Below are positions 1 through 7,883 of a stretch of DNA of 24,496 nt, in pieces. How positions within the stretch are numbered: position 1 is the first letter of the stretch; each line of letters starts with the position of its first letter. The stretch comes from Syntrophaceae bacterium UBA1062 (lineage in GTDB: Bacteria; Desulfobacterota; Desulfomonilia; UBA1062), in NCBI GenBank assembly GCA_002316295.1, contig DCDF01000154.1, positions 1-24,496 of the forward strand, in the 5' to 3' direction. The notes beneath the pieces were generated by a model that worked only from the letters and a program-made list of their open reading frames with translations, ran no database searches and was not told where the DNA came from. The position numbers were made by a program, and so were the translations under genes.

Positions 1-246
1 GCCGTCACCCAGGCTTTGAGAATGGGTGCGCAGGGCATCAAAGTGGCGTGCGCGGGCCGGCTCGCAGGGGCTGAAATCGCCCGGCAGGAATGGTACCGCG
101 AGGGCAGGGTCCCGCTCCATACCTTGAGGAGCGACGTGGACTACGGCTTCTCACAGGCATATACCATCTACGGCGTCATCGGCGTGAAGGTCTGGGTGTT
201 CCACGGCGAGATCGTGGCCAAGAGACAGGAAGAGGCAAGTGCATAA
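1..246 (+). CDS. rpsC: 30S ribosomal protein S3 (3' part)
   Basis: C-terminal part of ribosomal protein S3, which sits in the head of the small subunit near the mRNA entry tunnel. The gene is open at the left edge and reads in frame from base 1, leaving 81 residues of a protein that is normally about 210 long. The run GIKVACAGRLAGAEIAR and the segment WYREGRVPLHTLRSD are hallmarks of the S3 C-terminal domain. It is followed 12 bases later by rplP, as in the S10 operon of most bacteria. The ATG or TTG codons inside this fragment are not the real start. Confidence 0.98.
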   Translation, partial: AVTQALRMGAQGIKVACAGRLAGAEIARQEWYREGRVPLHTLRSDVDYGFSQAYTIYGVIGVKVWVFHGEIVAKRQEEASA

Positions 247-258
247 GGGAGACACGTC

Positions 259-684
259 ATGTTGATGCCAAACAAGGTAAAGCACAGGAAAGTACAGCGC
301 GGGCGCATGAAGGGAAGCCCTGAGAAGGGATCCAAGGTGTCCTTCGGAAGCTACGGCCTCCAGTCGCTTGAGCCCCAGTGGGTGACTTCCCGGCAGATCG
401 AAGCCGCCCGTATCGCCATCACCCGGTACATCAAGCGCGGCGGGAAGGTATGGATCCGGATATTCCCGGACAAGCCCATCACCAAGAAGCCGGCTGAAAC
501 GAGAATGGGCAAGGGCAAGGGAGCGCCGGAAGAATGGGTGGCTGTAATCAAACCGGGAAGGATTCTCTTCGAGATAGACGGCGTGAGCCAGGAGCTTGCC
601 CAGGAGGCGTTCCGGCTCGCTGCGCACAAGCTGCCGCTGAAGACAGCGTTCGTTGTTCGGGAGGGACTCCATGAAGGCCAGTGA
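259..684 (+). CDS. rplP: 50S ribosomal protein L16
   Basis: L16 (141 aa) is a late-assembling large-subunit protein that helps shape the A-site tRNA pocket. The N-terminus MLMPNKVKHRKVQRGRMKG and the internal WIRIFPDKPITKKPAETRMG are diagnostic. The length is normal for the family. The start at 259 is preceded by a GGGAGA ribosome binding site; a second in-frame ATG two codons later is possible but the first fits homologues. The last 14 bases overlap rpmC, so the two are probably translationally coupled. Confidence 0.98.
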   Translation: MLMPNKVKHRKVQRGRMKGSPEKGSKVSFGSYGLQSLEPQWVTSRQIEAARIAITRYIKRGGKVWIRIFPDKPITKKPAETRMGKGKGAPEEWVAVIKPGRILFEIDGVSQELAQEAFRLAAHKLPLKTAFVVREGLHEGQ

Positions 685-859
685 ACTTCGTGAAAAGAGC
701 GTTCATGATCTTGATGAGCTGAAGGTGAAGCTTTCCCGCGATCTCATGAATCACCGCTTCAGGAACATGACCGGGCAGCTCGAGAACAAGAGCATGATCA
801 TGAAGCTGCGCCGGGACATTGCAAGAGTGAATACGATCATCCGGGAGAAGGCAAAATGA
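671..859 (+). CDS. rpmC: 50S ribosomal protein L29
   Basis: L29 (62 aa) lies near the peptide exit tunnel and helps dock signal recognition particle and trigger factor. The start is ATG 671 (MKASELREKSVHDLDELK), preceded by GGGAGGGA, rather than an upstream TTG at 653. The helical pattern ending in LRRDIARVNTIIREKAK is typical. The gene overlaps the end of rplP and its stop codon overlaps the rpsQ start (ATGA), so all three are probably coupled in translation. Confidence 0.97.
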   Translation: MKASELREKSVHDLDELKVKLSRDLMNHRFRNMTGQLENKSMIMKLRRDIARVNTIIREKAK

Positions 860-1113
860 CGGACAAGTCCATAAAACATGAGTTAGTGGGCACGATCACC
901 AGCGACAAGATGGACAAGACAGTGGTGGTGACTGTGGAACGATTGGAGAAGCACCCTGTTTTCCAGAAATATGTCCGGAGAAGGACCAAGTTCAAGGCCC
1001 ATGACGAGAAGAACGCGTGCAGAGAGGGTGACAAGGTATTGATCCGCGAGTGCAGGCCCCTGAGCAAGGATAAATGCTGGAGGGTGGTAAGCATTCTGGA
1101 GCGGCAGGAGTAG
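856..1113 (+). CDS. rpsQ: 30S ribosomal protein S17
   Basis: S17 (85 aa) is an OB-fold primary 16S rRNA-binding protein. The stretches GTITSDKMDKTVVVTVER and HPVFQKYVRRRTKFKAHDE are characteristic of the family, as is the C-terminal RPLSKDKCWRVV. The start ATG overlaps the rpmC stop by four bases. The order L29-S17-L14 is the conserved end of the S10 operon and start of the spc operon. Confidence 0.98.
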   Translation: MTDKSIKHELVGTITSDKMDKTVVVTVERLEKHPVFQKYVRRRTKFKAHDEKNACREGDKVLIRECRPLSKDKCWRVVSILERQE

Positions 1114-1136
1114 GTTCATAAGGCTGGAGGCGAGCA

Positions 1137-1505
1137 ATGATTCAGCAGCAGACAAGGCTCAAAATTGCAGATAACTCTGGGGCGAAAGAGGTAATGTGCA
1201 TCAAGGTTCTGGGAGGCTCCAGACGGAGGTATGCCTCGCTGGGAGACATCATCGTGGCGAGCGTGAAGGAGGCCATTCCCAATTCCAAGGTGAAGAAGGG
1301 CGATGTGGTGAAGGCCGTCGTGGTCAGGACGAAGAGGACCCACAAGCGGGGCGATGGTTCGTCCATCCGGTTCGACGAGAATTCGGCCGTTATTCTGAAC
1401 AACCAGAATGAGCCTGTCGGAACACGCATATTCGGTCCGGTTGCACGGGAGCTGCGGGCAAAGAACTTCATGAAGATCGTGTCCCTTGCCCCTGAGTTAC
1501 TCTAA
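1137..1505 (+). CDS. rplN: 50S ribosomal protein L14
   Basis: L14 (122 aa, the standard length) lies at the subunit interface and contacts 16S rRNA helix 14. MIQQQTRLKIADNSGAKEV at the N-terminus and the C-terminal GPVARELRAKNFMKIVSLAPE are almost invariant in bacteria. In E. coli this is the first gene of the spc operon; here it follows rpsQ by only 23 bases with a GGAGG-type binding site, so transcription probably continues through from the S10 genes. Confidence 0.99.
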   Translation: MIQQQTRLKIADNSGAKEVMCIKVLGGSRRRYASLGDIIVASVKEAIPNSKVKKGDVVKAVVVRTKRTHKRGDGSSIRFDENSAVILNNQNEPVGTRIFGPVARELRAKNFMKIVSLAPELL

Positions 1506-1518
1506 AAGAGGTGAAGAA

Positions 1519-1848
1519 ATGGCAAAGCGTGCATTGGAAAGAATAAAGAAAGGCGACACCGTGGTCGTACTGGCGGGCAAGAACCGCGGAAAGCAGGGCC
1601 AGGTGCTCAGAGTCGTGAGCAAGAAAGACCGGGTGTTCGTCGAGCGGGTGAACATGATCAAGCGCCACCAGAAGCCGACTCAGACCTCCCAGGGCGGTAT
1701 CATCGAAAAGGAAGCGGGCATTCACGCCTCCAACGTCGCTCCGGTGTGCCCCAAGTGCAATAAAGGGGTGAGGATCGGTTTCAAGATCCACGAAGACGGG
1801 AGAAAGGTGAGAGTCTGCAGGAAGTGCGGAGAAGAGCTCGACAGGTGA
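1519..1848 (+). CDS. rplX: 50S ribosomal protein L24, zinc-ribbon form
   Basis: L24 (109 aa) initiates large-subunit assembly. The KOW motif is in residues 8-35 (KGDTVVVLAGKNRGKQG). The C-terminal part carries Cys77-x2-Cys80 and Cys100-x2-Cys103, a likely zinc ribbon that many proteobacterial L24 proteins lack. The start is ATG 1519 (MAKRALERIKKGD), preceded by AGAGGTGAAG; an upstream TTG at 1486 would run back into rplN and is unlikely. rplE follows after 10 bases. Confidence 0.98.
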   Translation: MAKRALERIKKGDTVVVLAGKNRGKQGQVLRVVSKKDRVFVERVNMIKRHQKPTQTSQGGIIEKEAGIHASNVAPVCPKCNKGVRIGFKIHEDGRKVRVCRKCGEELDR

Positions 1849-1858
1849 GGGAGAGTCA

Positions 1859-2398
1859 ATGGCAAGGCTGAAGGAATATTACGAGAAGGAAATCGTCCCC
1901 GGGCTCGTCAAGGAGTTCGGGTATACCAATATCAACCAGGTTCCCAGGATCACGAAGATCGTCGTCAACATGGGGCTCGGAGAGGCGGTACAGGACGTCA
2001 AGATGATCGACAAGGCGGTGGAAGAGCTGATGCTCATATCCGGTCAGAGACCTGTCGTCACAAAGGCCAGGAAGTCCATCGCATCCTTCAAGCTCAGGGA
2101 GGGAATGCCCATCGGATGCATGGTGACCTTGAGGGGCCCGCGCATGTACGAGTTCCTGGACAAGCTCATCAACGCAGTGCTGCCCCGTGTGAGAGACTTC
2201 CGGGGGGTGTCCCCGAAGGGGTTCGACGGACGCGGAAACTATACCCTCGGCATGAACGACCAGTCCGTGTTCCCGGAGCTGGAGTACGATACCATTGACA
2301 AGGCAAGGGGAATGAATATAACGGTGGTCACCACCGCCGGCACCGACGACGAGGGCAGGAGCCTGCTGGCCGCCTTCGGCATGCCGTTTCGGAGGTAA
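1859..2398 (+). CDS. rplE: 50S ribosomal protein L5
   Basis: L5 (179 aa) binds 5S rRNA in the central protuberance. Typical segments are RITKIVVNMGLGEAVQD, the GQRPVVTKARKSIASFKLR block, RGVSPKGFDGRGNYTLG, and the C-terminus with TDDEGRSLLAAFGMPFRR. The length is standard. A GAGGGAGAG ribosome binding site precedes ATG 1859. The neighbours L24 and S14 are the conserved spc order. Confidence 0.99.
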   Translation: MARLKEYYEKEIVPGLVKEFGYTNINQVPRITKIVVNMGLGEAVQDVKMIDKAVEELMLISGQRPVVTKARKSIASFKLREGMPIGCMVTLRGPRMYEFLDKLINAVLPRVRDFRGVSPKGFDGRGNYTLGMNDQSVFPELEYDTIDKARGMNITVVTTAGTDDEGRSLLAAFGMPFRR

Positions 2399-2410
2399 GT
2401 GGGAGAGGTT

Positions 2411-2596
2411 ATGGCGAAGAAATCACTGATAGCAAAACAGAAGAGGCCCAAGAAGTTCCAGGTGAGAGAGTACAACCGCTGCATGCTGTGCGGGCGGCCG
2501 CACGCATATTACCGGAAGTTCGGAATCTGCAGGATTTGCCTGAGAAACTTCGCGATGAGAGGCGAGATTCCCGGCCTCAAAAAATCAAGCTGGTAG
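2411..2596 (+). CDS. rpsZ: 30S ribosomal protein S14, zinc type (S14Z)
   Basis: S14 (61 aa) binds 16S rRNA in the head of the small subunit. This is the short zinc-binding type, with Cys24-x2-Cys27 and Cys40-x2-Cys43 in CMLCGRPHAYYRKFGICRIC; the zinc-free proteobacterial form is about 100 residues. The start is ATG 2411 (MAKKSLIAKQ), with GGGAGAGG just upstream; a GTG at 2399 would add four residues and is not needed. It may also be annotated rpsN. It sits between rplE and rpsH. Confidence 0.98.
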   Translation: MAKKSLIAKQKRPKKFQVREYNRCMLCGRPHAYYRKFGICRICLRNFAMRGEIPGLKKSSW

Positions 2597-2609
2597 AGGT
2601 GGAAGAAGG

Positions 2610-3002
2610 ATGCATACCGATCCCATTGCCGATATGATCACCAGGATCAAGAATGCCGCCCAGGCATCGAAGGAAAGTGTCGATATTCCCGCTTCCCGTA
2701 TGAAGATCGATATCCTCGATATTCTCATGAAAGAAGGATACATCAAGGGATTCAAGGTCATCGACGACGGAAAACAGGGGCTGATCAGGGTCAACCTGAA
2801 ATACTACAATGCCAAGCATGTTATCACAGGCATGCGAAAGATCTCGAAGCCCGGCCGCAGGATCTACCGCAGGGTAAAGGATATCCAGCAAGTGAGGAGA
2901 GGCCTCGGGGTCTCCATTGTGAGCACTTCACAGGGTATTATGACCGACCACAAGGCGAAGGCCAACAACGTGGGCGGAGAGGAAATACTGAGAGTCTGGT
3001 GA
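2610..3002 (+). CDS. rpsH: 30S ribosomal protein S8
   Basis: S8 (130 aa) is a primary 16S rRNA-binding protein and, in E. coli, the translational repressor of the spc operon. MHTDPIADMITRIKNAAQA at the N-terminus and the C-terminal VSTSQGIMTDHKAKANNVGGE are diagnostic. The length is standard. It starts 13 bases after S14 with a GTGGAAGAAGG-type binding site. Whether S8 feedback control operates here cannot be read by eye. Confidence 0.98.
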   Translation: MHTDPIADMITRIKNAAQASKESVDIPASRMKIDILDILMKEGYIKGFKVIDDGKQGLIRVNLKYYNAKHVITGMRKISKPGRRIYRRVKDIQQVRRGLGVSIVSTSQGIMTDHKAKANNVGGEEILRVW

Positions 3003-3013
3003 GGAGTTGATCG

Positions 3014-3556
3014 ATGTCAAGAATTGGAAAAATGCCCATTCCCATACCCAAGGGGGTGACGGTAACCATAACCGACGGAATCATCCGCGTGAAAGGCCCC
3101 AAGGGTGAGCTGAGCAGGAAACTCGTGGGCAATATCGATGTGAAGATAGAGGACAACACCCTGCACTTCACGCCCCGCGACGAGCAGACCCAGACGCAGG
3201 CGTACCATGGGCTCATGAGGACGCTCACGAACAACATGGTGGTTGGCGTCACAGAAGGTTTCACCAAGAAGCTCAAGATCGTCGGCGTCGGATACCGCGG
3301 CGAGATGAAGGGGAGCACCCTGGTGCTCAACGTGGGATATTCGAAGCCGGTGGAGTACCCGCTGCCCAAGAGCGTGAGCGGAACCGTGAGCAAGGACGGC
3401 GTCATCGAGCTCTCCAGCATCGACAAGGAGCTCGTGGGCGATGTGGCGGCCCGCATCCGGAAGATCCGGAAGCCCGATTCCTACCAGGGCAAGGGCATCC
3501 GGTACATTGATGAAGTGGTGCGGCTCAAGCCCGGCAAGAGCGCGGCAAAGGCCTAA
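3014..3556 (+). CDS. rplF: 50S ribosomal protein L6
   Basis: L6 (180 aa) lies near the factor-binding site of the large subunit. It has two related domains: an N-terminal half opening with MSRIGKMPIPIPKGVTV, and a C-terminal half with the motif KIRKPDSYQGKGIRY that defines L6. The length is normal. ATG 3014 has GAGGAG 9-14 bases upstream and lies 11 bases after rpsH, so the genes are cotranscribed. Confidence 0.99.
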   Translation: MSRIGKMPIPIPKGVTVTITDGIIRVKGPKGELSRKLVGNIDVKIEDNTLHFTPRDEQTQTQAYHGLMRTLTNNMVVGVTEGFTKKLKIVGVGYRGEMKGSTLVLNVGYSKPVEYPLPKSVSGTVSKDGVIELSSIDKELVGDVAARIRKIRKPDSYQGKGIRYIDEVVRLKPGKSAAKA

Positions 3557-3586
3557 TGCCTGAAGTGAGAATAAGGAGAAGGTCCA

Positions 3587-3949
3587 GTGGGTAGGAAGAA
3601 CGCCAAGGAAGCTCGTGAATATCGGAAAAGTCGGATCCGCCGGAAGGTGCACGGCACGCCGGAGAGGCTGAGGCTGAGCGTGTATCGGGGCAACTGCCAC
3701 ATCTACAGCCAGATCATCGACGATGTCAGGGGGGTTACTCTGGTGGCCGCTTCGTCGTTGAGCCCCGAACTCAAAGGCAAGGTCAAGGGGTTCACGGTCG
3801 AAACCGCCAAGCAGGTGGGCGAGCTGCTGGCGCAGAAGGCGAAAGCGGCGGGTATCGAGAACGTGGTGTTCGACCGCGGCGGATACAGATACCATGGGAA
3901 GGTCAAGGCCCTCTCGGAGGGTGCACGGTCCGGAGGACTGAAGTTTTAA
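3587..3949 (+). CDS. rplR: 50S ribosomal protein L18
   Basis: L18 (120 aa) binds 5S rRNA together with L5. The segments RIRRKVHGTPERLRLSVYRG and ENVVFDRGGYRYHGKVKAL are family hallmarks. The protein starts with a GTG at 3587 supported by a strong AAGGAGAAGG site; no upstream ATG in this frame gives a better start. It lies between L6 and S5 as in other spc operons. Confidence 0.98.
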   Translation: MGRKNAKEAREYRKSRIRRKVHGTPERLRLSVYRGNCHIYSQIIDDVRGVTLVAASSLSPELKGKVKGFTVETAKQVGELLAQKAKAAGIENVVFDRGGYRYHGKVKALSEGARSGGLKF

Positions 3950-3965
3950 GGTAAGGAGATGAGCG

Positions 3966-4478
3966 TTGGCTAGGATAGACAGAGAAAGCTTTGCTGAAGA
4001 GTCCGAACAGTTAATAGACAAGGTGGTGTACATCAACCGGGTCGCCAAGGTCGTGAAAGGCGGCAAGCGGTTCCGTTTCAGCGCGCTGGTGGTCGTGGGC
4101 GACGGAAACGGCCAGGTGGGCCACGGCATCGGAAAGGCGAAGGAAGTTGCCGCGAGCATCCGCAAGGGGTTCGAGGTGGCGAAGAAGACCATGGTGCCGG
4201 TTTCCATCGTGGACGGTACAGTGCCCCACCCGATTATCGGCGAATTCGGCTCTTCCAAGGTAGTTCTCAAACCCGCTCCTCCCGGCACCGGCGTCATCGC
4301 CGGCAACGCGGTCCGGGCGGTCCTGGAGGCCGCGGGCATCAAAAACGTGGTCGCCAAGACCCTGGGCTCCCGGAACCACAACAACGTGATCCGGGCCACC
4401 TTCGATGCCCTGCTCAACATGGAAACGAGAGAGTCTGTCGAGGCGAAGCGGGGAATCTCGCTCAGGCCCGGCAAGTGA
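3966..4478 (+). CDS. rpsE: 30S ribosomal protein S5
   Basis: S5 (170 aa) is part of the decoding-fidelity and mRNA-helicase region. The N-terminal dsRNA-binding-like fold includes KVVYINRVAKVVKGGKRF and FSALVVVGDGNGQVGHGIGKA; the C-terminal half includes the KPAPPGTGVIAGNAVRAVLE block. The start is a TTG at 3966 with AAGGAG 8 bases upstream; the nearby ATG at 3959 is out of frame and stops after four codons. The TTG start of an abundant protein is noteworthy but is well supported. Confidence 0.98.
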   Translation: MARIDRESFAEESEQLIDKVVYINRVAKVVKGGKRFRFSALVVVGDGNGQVGHGIGKAKEVAASIRKGFEVAKKTMVPVSIVDGTVPHPIIGEFGSSKVVLKPAPPGTGVIAGNAVRAVLEAAGIKNVVAKTLGSRNHNNVIRATFDALLNMETRESVEAKRGISLRPGK

Positions 4479-4506
4479 GATGAATGAAAGAAGTGAGGAT
4501 GCTACG

Positions 4507-4689
4507 GTGGCTGACAAGATAAAAGTGACACTGAGCCGGTCGGTGATCGGCAGCACAAAGGATCAGAGAGAGACGGTCAAGGCCCTCGGGCTGAAGAAGC
4601 GCGGGCGTTCGAAGATACTGCCCGACAATGCGGCGACACGCGGCGCAATCAGAAAGGTCTCGCACCTGCTTTCCTGGGAGGAGCAATAA
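4507..4689 (+). CDS. rpmD: 50S ribosomal protein L30
   Basis: L30 (60 aa from GTG 4507) is a small non-essential large-subunit protein. It reads MADKIKVTLSRSVIG then ALGLKKRGRSKIL, matching L30. The GTG at 4507 has GTGAGG upstream and gives the standard length; an ATG at 4480 in the same frame would add nine residues (MNERSEDAT) and overlaps no known L30 pattern. It follows rpsE and precedes rplO by two bases. Confidence 0.95.
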   Translation: MADKIKVTLSRSVIGSTKDQRETVKALGLKKRGRSKILPDNAATRGAIRKVSHLLSWEEQ

Positions 4690-4691
4690 CC

Positions 4692-5135
4692 ATGTTTGAT
4701 CTGTCGAACTTGAAACCGGCTGCCGGCTCGAAGAAGAAGGTCAAGCGCCTCGGCAGGGGAAGCTCATCCGGCCAGGGCGGAACGAGCGGCCGCGGCCACA
4801 AGGGCCAGAAGGCGAGGTCGGGCGGCAAGGTACCCCCATACTTCGAAGGCGGGCAGATGCCCATCTACCGCAGGCTCCCCAAGAGAGGGTTCAAGAGTCC
4901 CTTCCGGAAGGAGTATGCAATCATCAATATCCGCGATCTCGCCGATTTCGCGCAGGGAAGCGTGGTCGACATCCATGTGCTCAAGGAAAAGGGGATCATC
5001 CGGTCTTCGGATACGGCCGTGAAGCTTCTGGCCGAAGGTGAAGTCGGCGTCGCACTGAGTGTGAAACTGGACAAGGCCTCCCAGGCCGCTCTCGAAAAGA
5101 TCCGGAAAGCCGGCGGATCGTTCGAGACTCTCTAA
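4692..5135 (+). CDS. rplO: 50S ribosomal protein L15
   Basis: L15 (147 aa) is a large-subunit assembly protein with a glycine/lysine-rich extended N-terminus (KRLGRGSSSGQGGTSGRG then HKGQKARSGG) that threads through 23S rRNA, and a globular C-terminal domain. MFDLSNLKPAAGSKKKVKRL is a typical start, with GGAGGAG directly upstream in the end of rpmD. The order L30-L15-SecY is conserved. Confidence 0.99.
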   Translation: MFDLSNLKPAAGSKKKVKRLGRGSSSGQGGTSGRGHKGQKARSGGKVPPYFEGGQMPIYRRLPKRGFKSPFRKEYAIINIRDLADFAQGSVVDIHVLKEKGIIRSSDTAVKLLAEGEVGVALSVKLDKASQAALEKIRKAGGSFETL

Positions 5136-5145
5136 GGAGTGATAC

Positions 5146-6456
5146 GTGGCATACGGCTTCGATAACATCGGCAAGGTTCCCGAGCTGCAGAAACGCCTTC
5201 TGTTCACCCTGTTCATGCTGTTCGTCTACCGGATCGGCATCCACATTCCGACCCCCGGGATCGACTCCGCCATCATGGCCGAGTGGTTCGAGCAGCAGAG
5301 GGGAACGCTGCTGGGCATGTTCGACATGTTCGCGGGAGGAGGCTTAAGGAGCCTGTCGATCTTCGCTCTGGGCATCATGCCCTACATCAGCGCCTCCATT
5401 ATCGTCCAGCTGCTTGGCATGGTGCATCCTACCTTCGAGCAGCTGCAGAAGGAGGGCGCCGCCGGAAGGCACAAGCTGACCCAGTACACGCGGTATCTCA
5501 CCGTGGTGCTGTGTCTGATCCAGAGCTACTTCATGGCCTTTGGTGTAGAGCAGATGAGCGGCCCCGCGGGAGAGCCCGTGGTGCTGTTTCCGGGCTGGGG
5601 GTTCAGGCTGACCGCCATGATCACCATGACCACCGGCACCTGCTTCCTCATGTGGCTGGGCGAACAGATCACGGAGCGCGGCATCGGCAACGGCATATCG
5701 CTCATCATCTTCGCCGGAATCGTCGCCGAGCTGCCCGTGGCGATCTACAACAGCGTGCGGCTCACCCGGACCGGCGAGCTGCCGCTCTTCCTGCTGCTGT
5801 TCTTGGTGGTATTCATGCTCGCGGTGGTGGCCGGGATCGTCTTCATGGAGACCGCGCAGCGGAGGATTCCCATCCAGTATCCCAAGCAGATTCGGGGCAG
5901 GCGCGTCTACGGCGGGCAGAGCACTCATCTGCCTCTGAAGATCAACGTCTCCGGCGTGATCCCGCCCATTTTCGCTTCGTCCATCATCGTCTTCCCTGCG
6001 ACCATCGCACAGTTCTTCCCGAACATCGCATTCATGAGAACACTGGCGGAAACGATGAACCCGGGCGGGCTGCTGTATAACGTCATCTTCATCATCGCCA
6101 TCGTGTTCTTCACCTATTTCTACACCGCAGTCGTGTTCAACCCGGTGGATGTGTCGGAGAACCTCAAGAAGCATGGCGGGTACGTGCCCGGGATCCGGCC
6201 GGGGAAGGCGACCGCCGACTATCTCGACAAGGTGCTTTCCCGGCTCACCCTGGTGGGTGCGGTGTATCTGTCCGTAGTCTGCGTCCTGCCGATGCTGCTG
6301 ATCGCGAGGGCGAACGTTCCCTTCTATTTCGGCGGCACCTCGCTCCTGATCGTGATCGGCGTGTCGCTGGATACGATGTCCCAGATAGAGTCTCATCTGA
6401 TCTCCCGGCAGTACGACGGTCTGTTGAAGACTGGGCGGATCAAATCCAGGAGATAG
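5146..6456 (+). CDS. secY: Protein translocase subunit SecY
   Basis: SecY (436 aa) is the channel subunit of the SecYEG translocon in the inner membrane. The N-terminus (GFDNIGKVPELQKRLLFTLF) leads into the first of about ten membrane helices. RIGIHIPTPGID, the plug-region GMFDMFAGGGLRSLSIFALG, and EQITERGIGNGISLIIFAG are SecY signatures; the cytoplasmic loop QYPKQIRGRRVYGGQSTHLP is where ribosome and SecA bind. The start is GTG 5146 with TAAGGAG upstream. Length is normal. It lies between rplO and adk. Confidence 0.99.
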   Translation: MAYGFDNIGKVPELQKRLLFTLFMLFVYRIGIHIPTPGIDSAIMAEWFEQQRGTLLGMFDMFAGGGLRSLSIFALGIMPYISASIIVQLLGMVHPTFEQLQKEGAAGRHKLTQYTRYLTVVLCLIQSYFMAFGVEQMSGPAGEPVVLFPGWGFRLTAMITMTTGTCFLMWLGEQITERGIGNGISLIIFAGIVAELPVAIYNSVRLTRTGELPLFLLLFLVVFMLAVVAGIVFMETAQRRIPIQYPKQIRGRRVYGGQSTHLPLKINVSGVIPPIFASSIIVFPATIAQFFPNIAFMRTLAETMNPGGLLYNVIFIIAIVFFTYFYTAVVFNPVDVSENLKKHGGYVPGIRPGKATADYLDKVLSRLTLVGAVYLSVVCVLPMLLIARANVPFYFGGTSLLIVIGVSLDTMSQIESHLISRQYDGLLKTGRIKSRR

Positions 6457-6485
6457 CTGATAAAATTCAATCGAGGGAGAACATT

Positions 6486-7130
6486 ATGAATATTATCTTG
6501 ATCGGACCACCGGGTGCAGGCAAAGGGACTCAGGCAAAGAGAATGATAGACAGGCTGGGAGTTCCCCAGATTTCCACGGGCGACATGTTCAGGGCCGCCG
6601 TGAAGGAAGGGTCTCCCATGGGGAAGAAGGCCAAGGAATATATGGACAAGGGTGCGCTGGTGCCCGACGATGTCGTGATCGGCGTCGTGAAGGAACGTTT
6701 CCAGAAGCCGGATACGAAAAAGGGATTCGTTCTGGACGGCTTCCCGAGGACATTGGAGCAGGCAAAGGCGCTCGACAAACTGCTGAGCGAGCTGGGAAGC
6801 AATCTCGACCACGTGGTGGTCATCGAGGTGCCGGACGACCATCTGGTGGAGAGGCTCACCGGGAGGCGGACCTGCAGAGGCTGCGGGTACATGCACCACA
6901 TCGAGTTCGACCCCCCGAAGCAGAAAGACGTGTGCGACAAGTGCAGCGGCGAGCTCTACTTGAGGGATGACGACAAGGAAGCGACCATCAGGGATCGTCT
7001 CTCCACCTATCATGCCCAGACCTCCCCGCTCATCGATTACTACAGCAAGAAAGGCATCGTCAGGAAGATCGACGGAACAAGGAGTATGGAAGACGTGCAG
7101 AAATCGATAACGAAGTCGATAGGGGCTTAA
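6486..7130 (+). CDS. adk: Adenylate kinase, zinc-LID type
   Basis: Adenylate kinase (214 aa) interconverts ATP + AMP and 2 ADP in the cytosol. The P-loop GPPGAGKG is at residues 7-14; the NMP-binding region has STGDMFRAAV, and LDGFPRT is the AMP-site motif. The long-form LID domain carries Cys130-x2-Cys133 and Cys150-x2-Cys153, a structural zinc site found in Gram-positive and many deltaproteobacterial enzymes but not in E. coli. GAGGGAGAA precedes ATG 6486. The usual next gene, map, is absent. Confidence 0.99.
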   Translation: MNIILIGPPGAGKGTQAKRMIDRLGVPQISTGDMFRAAVKEGSPMGKKAKEYMDKGALVPDDVVIGVVKERFQKPDTKKGFVLDGFPRTLEQAKALDKLLSELGSNLDHVVVIEVPDDHLVERLTGRRTCRGCGYMHHIEFDPPKQKDVCDKCSGELYLRDDDKEATIRDRLSTYHAQTSPLIDYYSKKGIVRKIDGTRSMEDVQKSITKSIGA

Positions 7131-7137
7131 GTCAGGT

Positions 7138-7353
7138 ATGGCGAAAGACGTAATCGAGACCGAAGGGGTGGTAGTCGAGCCCCTTCCCAATGCCATGTTC
7201 AAGGTTCAGCTCGAGAACGGCCACCAGATTCTTGCTCATATATCCGGAAAGATGCGCATGCATTACATACGGATTCTGCCGGGCGACAAGGTTCAGGTCG
7301 AGATATCGCCCTATGACCTGACAAAGGGCAGGATAGTATACAGATCGAAATAA
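7138..7353 (+). CDS. infA: Translation initiation factor IF-1
   Basis: IF-1 (71 aa) is an OB-fold protein that blocks the A site during initiation. MAKDVIETEGVVVEPLPNAM and the C-terminal YDLTKGRIVYRSK match the family closely, and the length is standard. The gene begins seven bases after the adk stop. No methionine aminopeptidase gene lies between adk and infA. Confidence 0.99.
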   Translation: MAKDVIETEGVVVEPLPNAMFKVQLENGHQILAHISGKMRMHYIRILPGDKVQVEISPYDLTKGRIVYRSK

Positions 7354-7368
7354 AGATGGGGACATGAG

Positions 7369-7482
7369 ATGAAAGTAAATGCATCGGTTAAAAAACGCTG
7401 CCGCGACTGCAAGATCATCAAGAGGCACGGGGTGATCCGTGTCATCTGCAAGAATCCGCGACACAATCAGAGACAAGGATAA
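7369..7482 (+). CDS. rpmJ: 50S ribosomal protein L36, zinc form
   Basis: L36 (37 aa) is the smallest large-subunit protein. Reading from ATG 7369 gives MKVNASVKKRCRDCKIIKRH then GVIRVICKNPRHNQRQG and a TAA. The zinc ligands are Cys11, Cys14, Cys27 and His32 (C-x2-C-x12-C-x4-H), the complete C+ form. An overlapping ATG at 7364 stops after two codons, so 7369 is the start. It lies between infA and rpsM, the classical position. Confidence 0.98.
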   Translation: MKVNASVKKRCRDCKIIKRHGVIRVICKNPRHNQRQG

Positions 7483-7493
7483 GGAGGCGAGAA

Positions 7494-7862
7494 GTGGCCA
7501 GGATTGCAGGGGTTGACTTACCTCGAAACAAGCGCATCGATGTTGCTTTGACCTATATCTACGGCATTGGAAACTCTCGATCGGCAGAGATGTTGGCAAG
7601 TCTGGATATCGATCCTTCCAAGAAGAGCGATGATCTGACCGAGCAGGAAATCGCCGCGATCAGGGATTATATCGACAAGCATCTCACTGTGGAAGGAGAC
7701 CTGAGGCGCGAAGTGACCATGAACATCAGACGTCTCATGGACATCGCGAGCTATCGGGGACTGAGGCACCGCAAAGGTCTGCCGGTGCGCGGCCAGCACA
7801 CGCACAACAACGCCCGGACGAGAAAAGGTCCGAGGCGGCTGGTCGTAGGCAAGAAGAAATAA
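7494..7862 (+). CDS. rpsM: 30S ribosomal protein S13
   Basis: S13 (122 aa) is in the head of the small subunit and forms a bridge to the large subunit and P-site tRNA. MARIAGVDLPRNKRIDVALT and the C-terminal RGLPVRGQ-type block (KGLPVRGQHTHNNARTRKGP) are diagnostic. The start is GTG 7494 after AAGGAGG. Only 11 bases separate it from rpmJ, which leaves no room for an E. coli-style alpha-operon pseudoknot leader. Confidence 0.99.
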   Translation: MARIAGVDLPRNKRIDVALTYIYGIGNSRSAEMLASLDIDPSKKSDDLTEQEIAAIRDYIDKHLTVEGDLRREVTMNIRRLMDIASYRGLRHRKGLPVRGQHTHNNARTRKGPRRLVVGKKK

Positions 7863-7883
7863 GCTGTTCAAGGAGAACATTCA

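Noticed and set aside
3017..4474. Long open frame of 485 codons on the - strand
   Set aside because: It lies opposite rplF, rplR and rpsE, which are certain, and its translation has no recognisable motif. It is a product of high-GC codon bias.
5344..6396. 350-codon - strand frame
   Set aside because: It is antisense to secY and strongly biased to His, Arg, Asp and Glu; no domain is visible.
7483..7493. E. coli-type S4-binding pseudoknot before rpsM
   Set aside because: Only 11 bases separate rpmJ and rpsM, too few for the leader structure.
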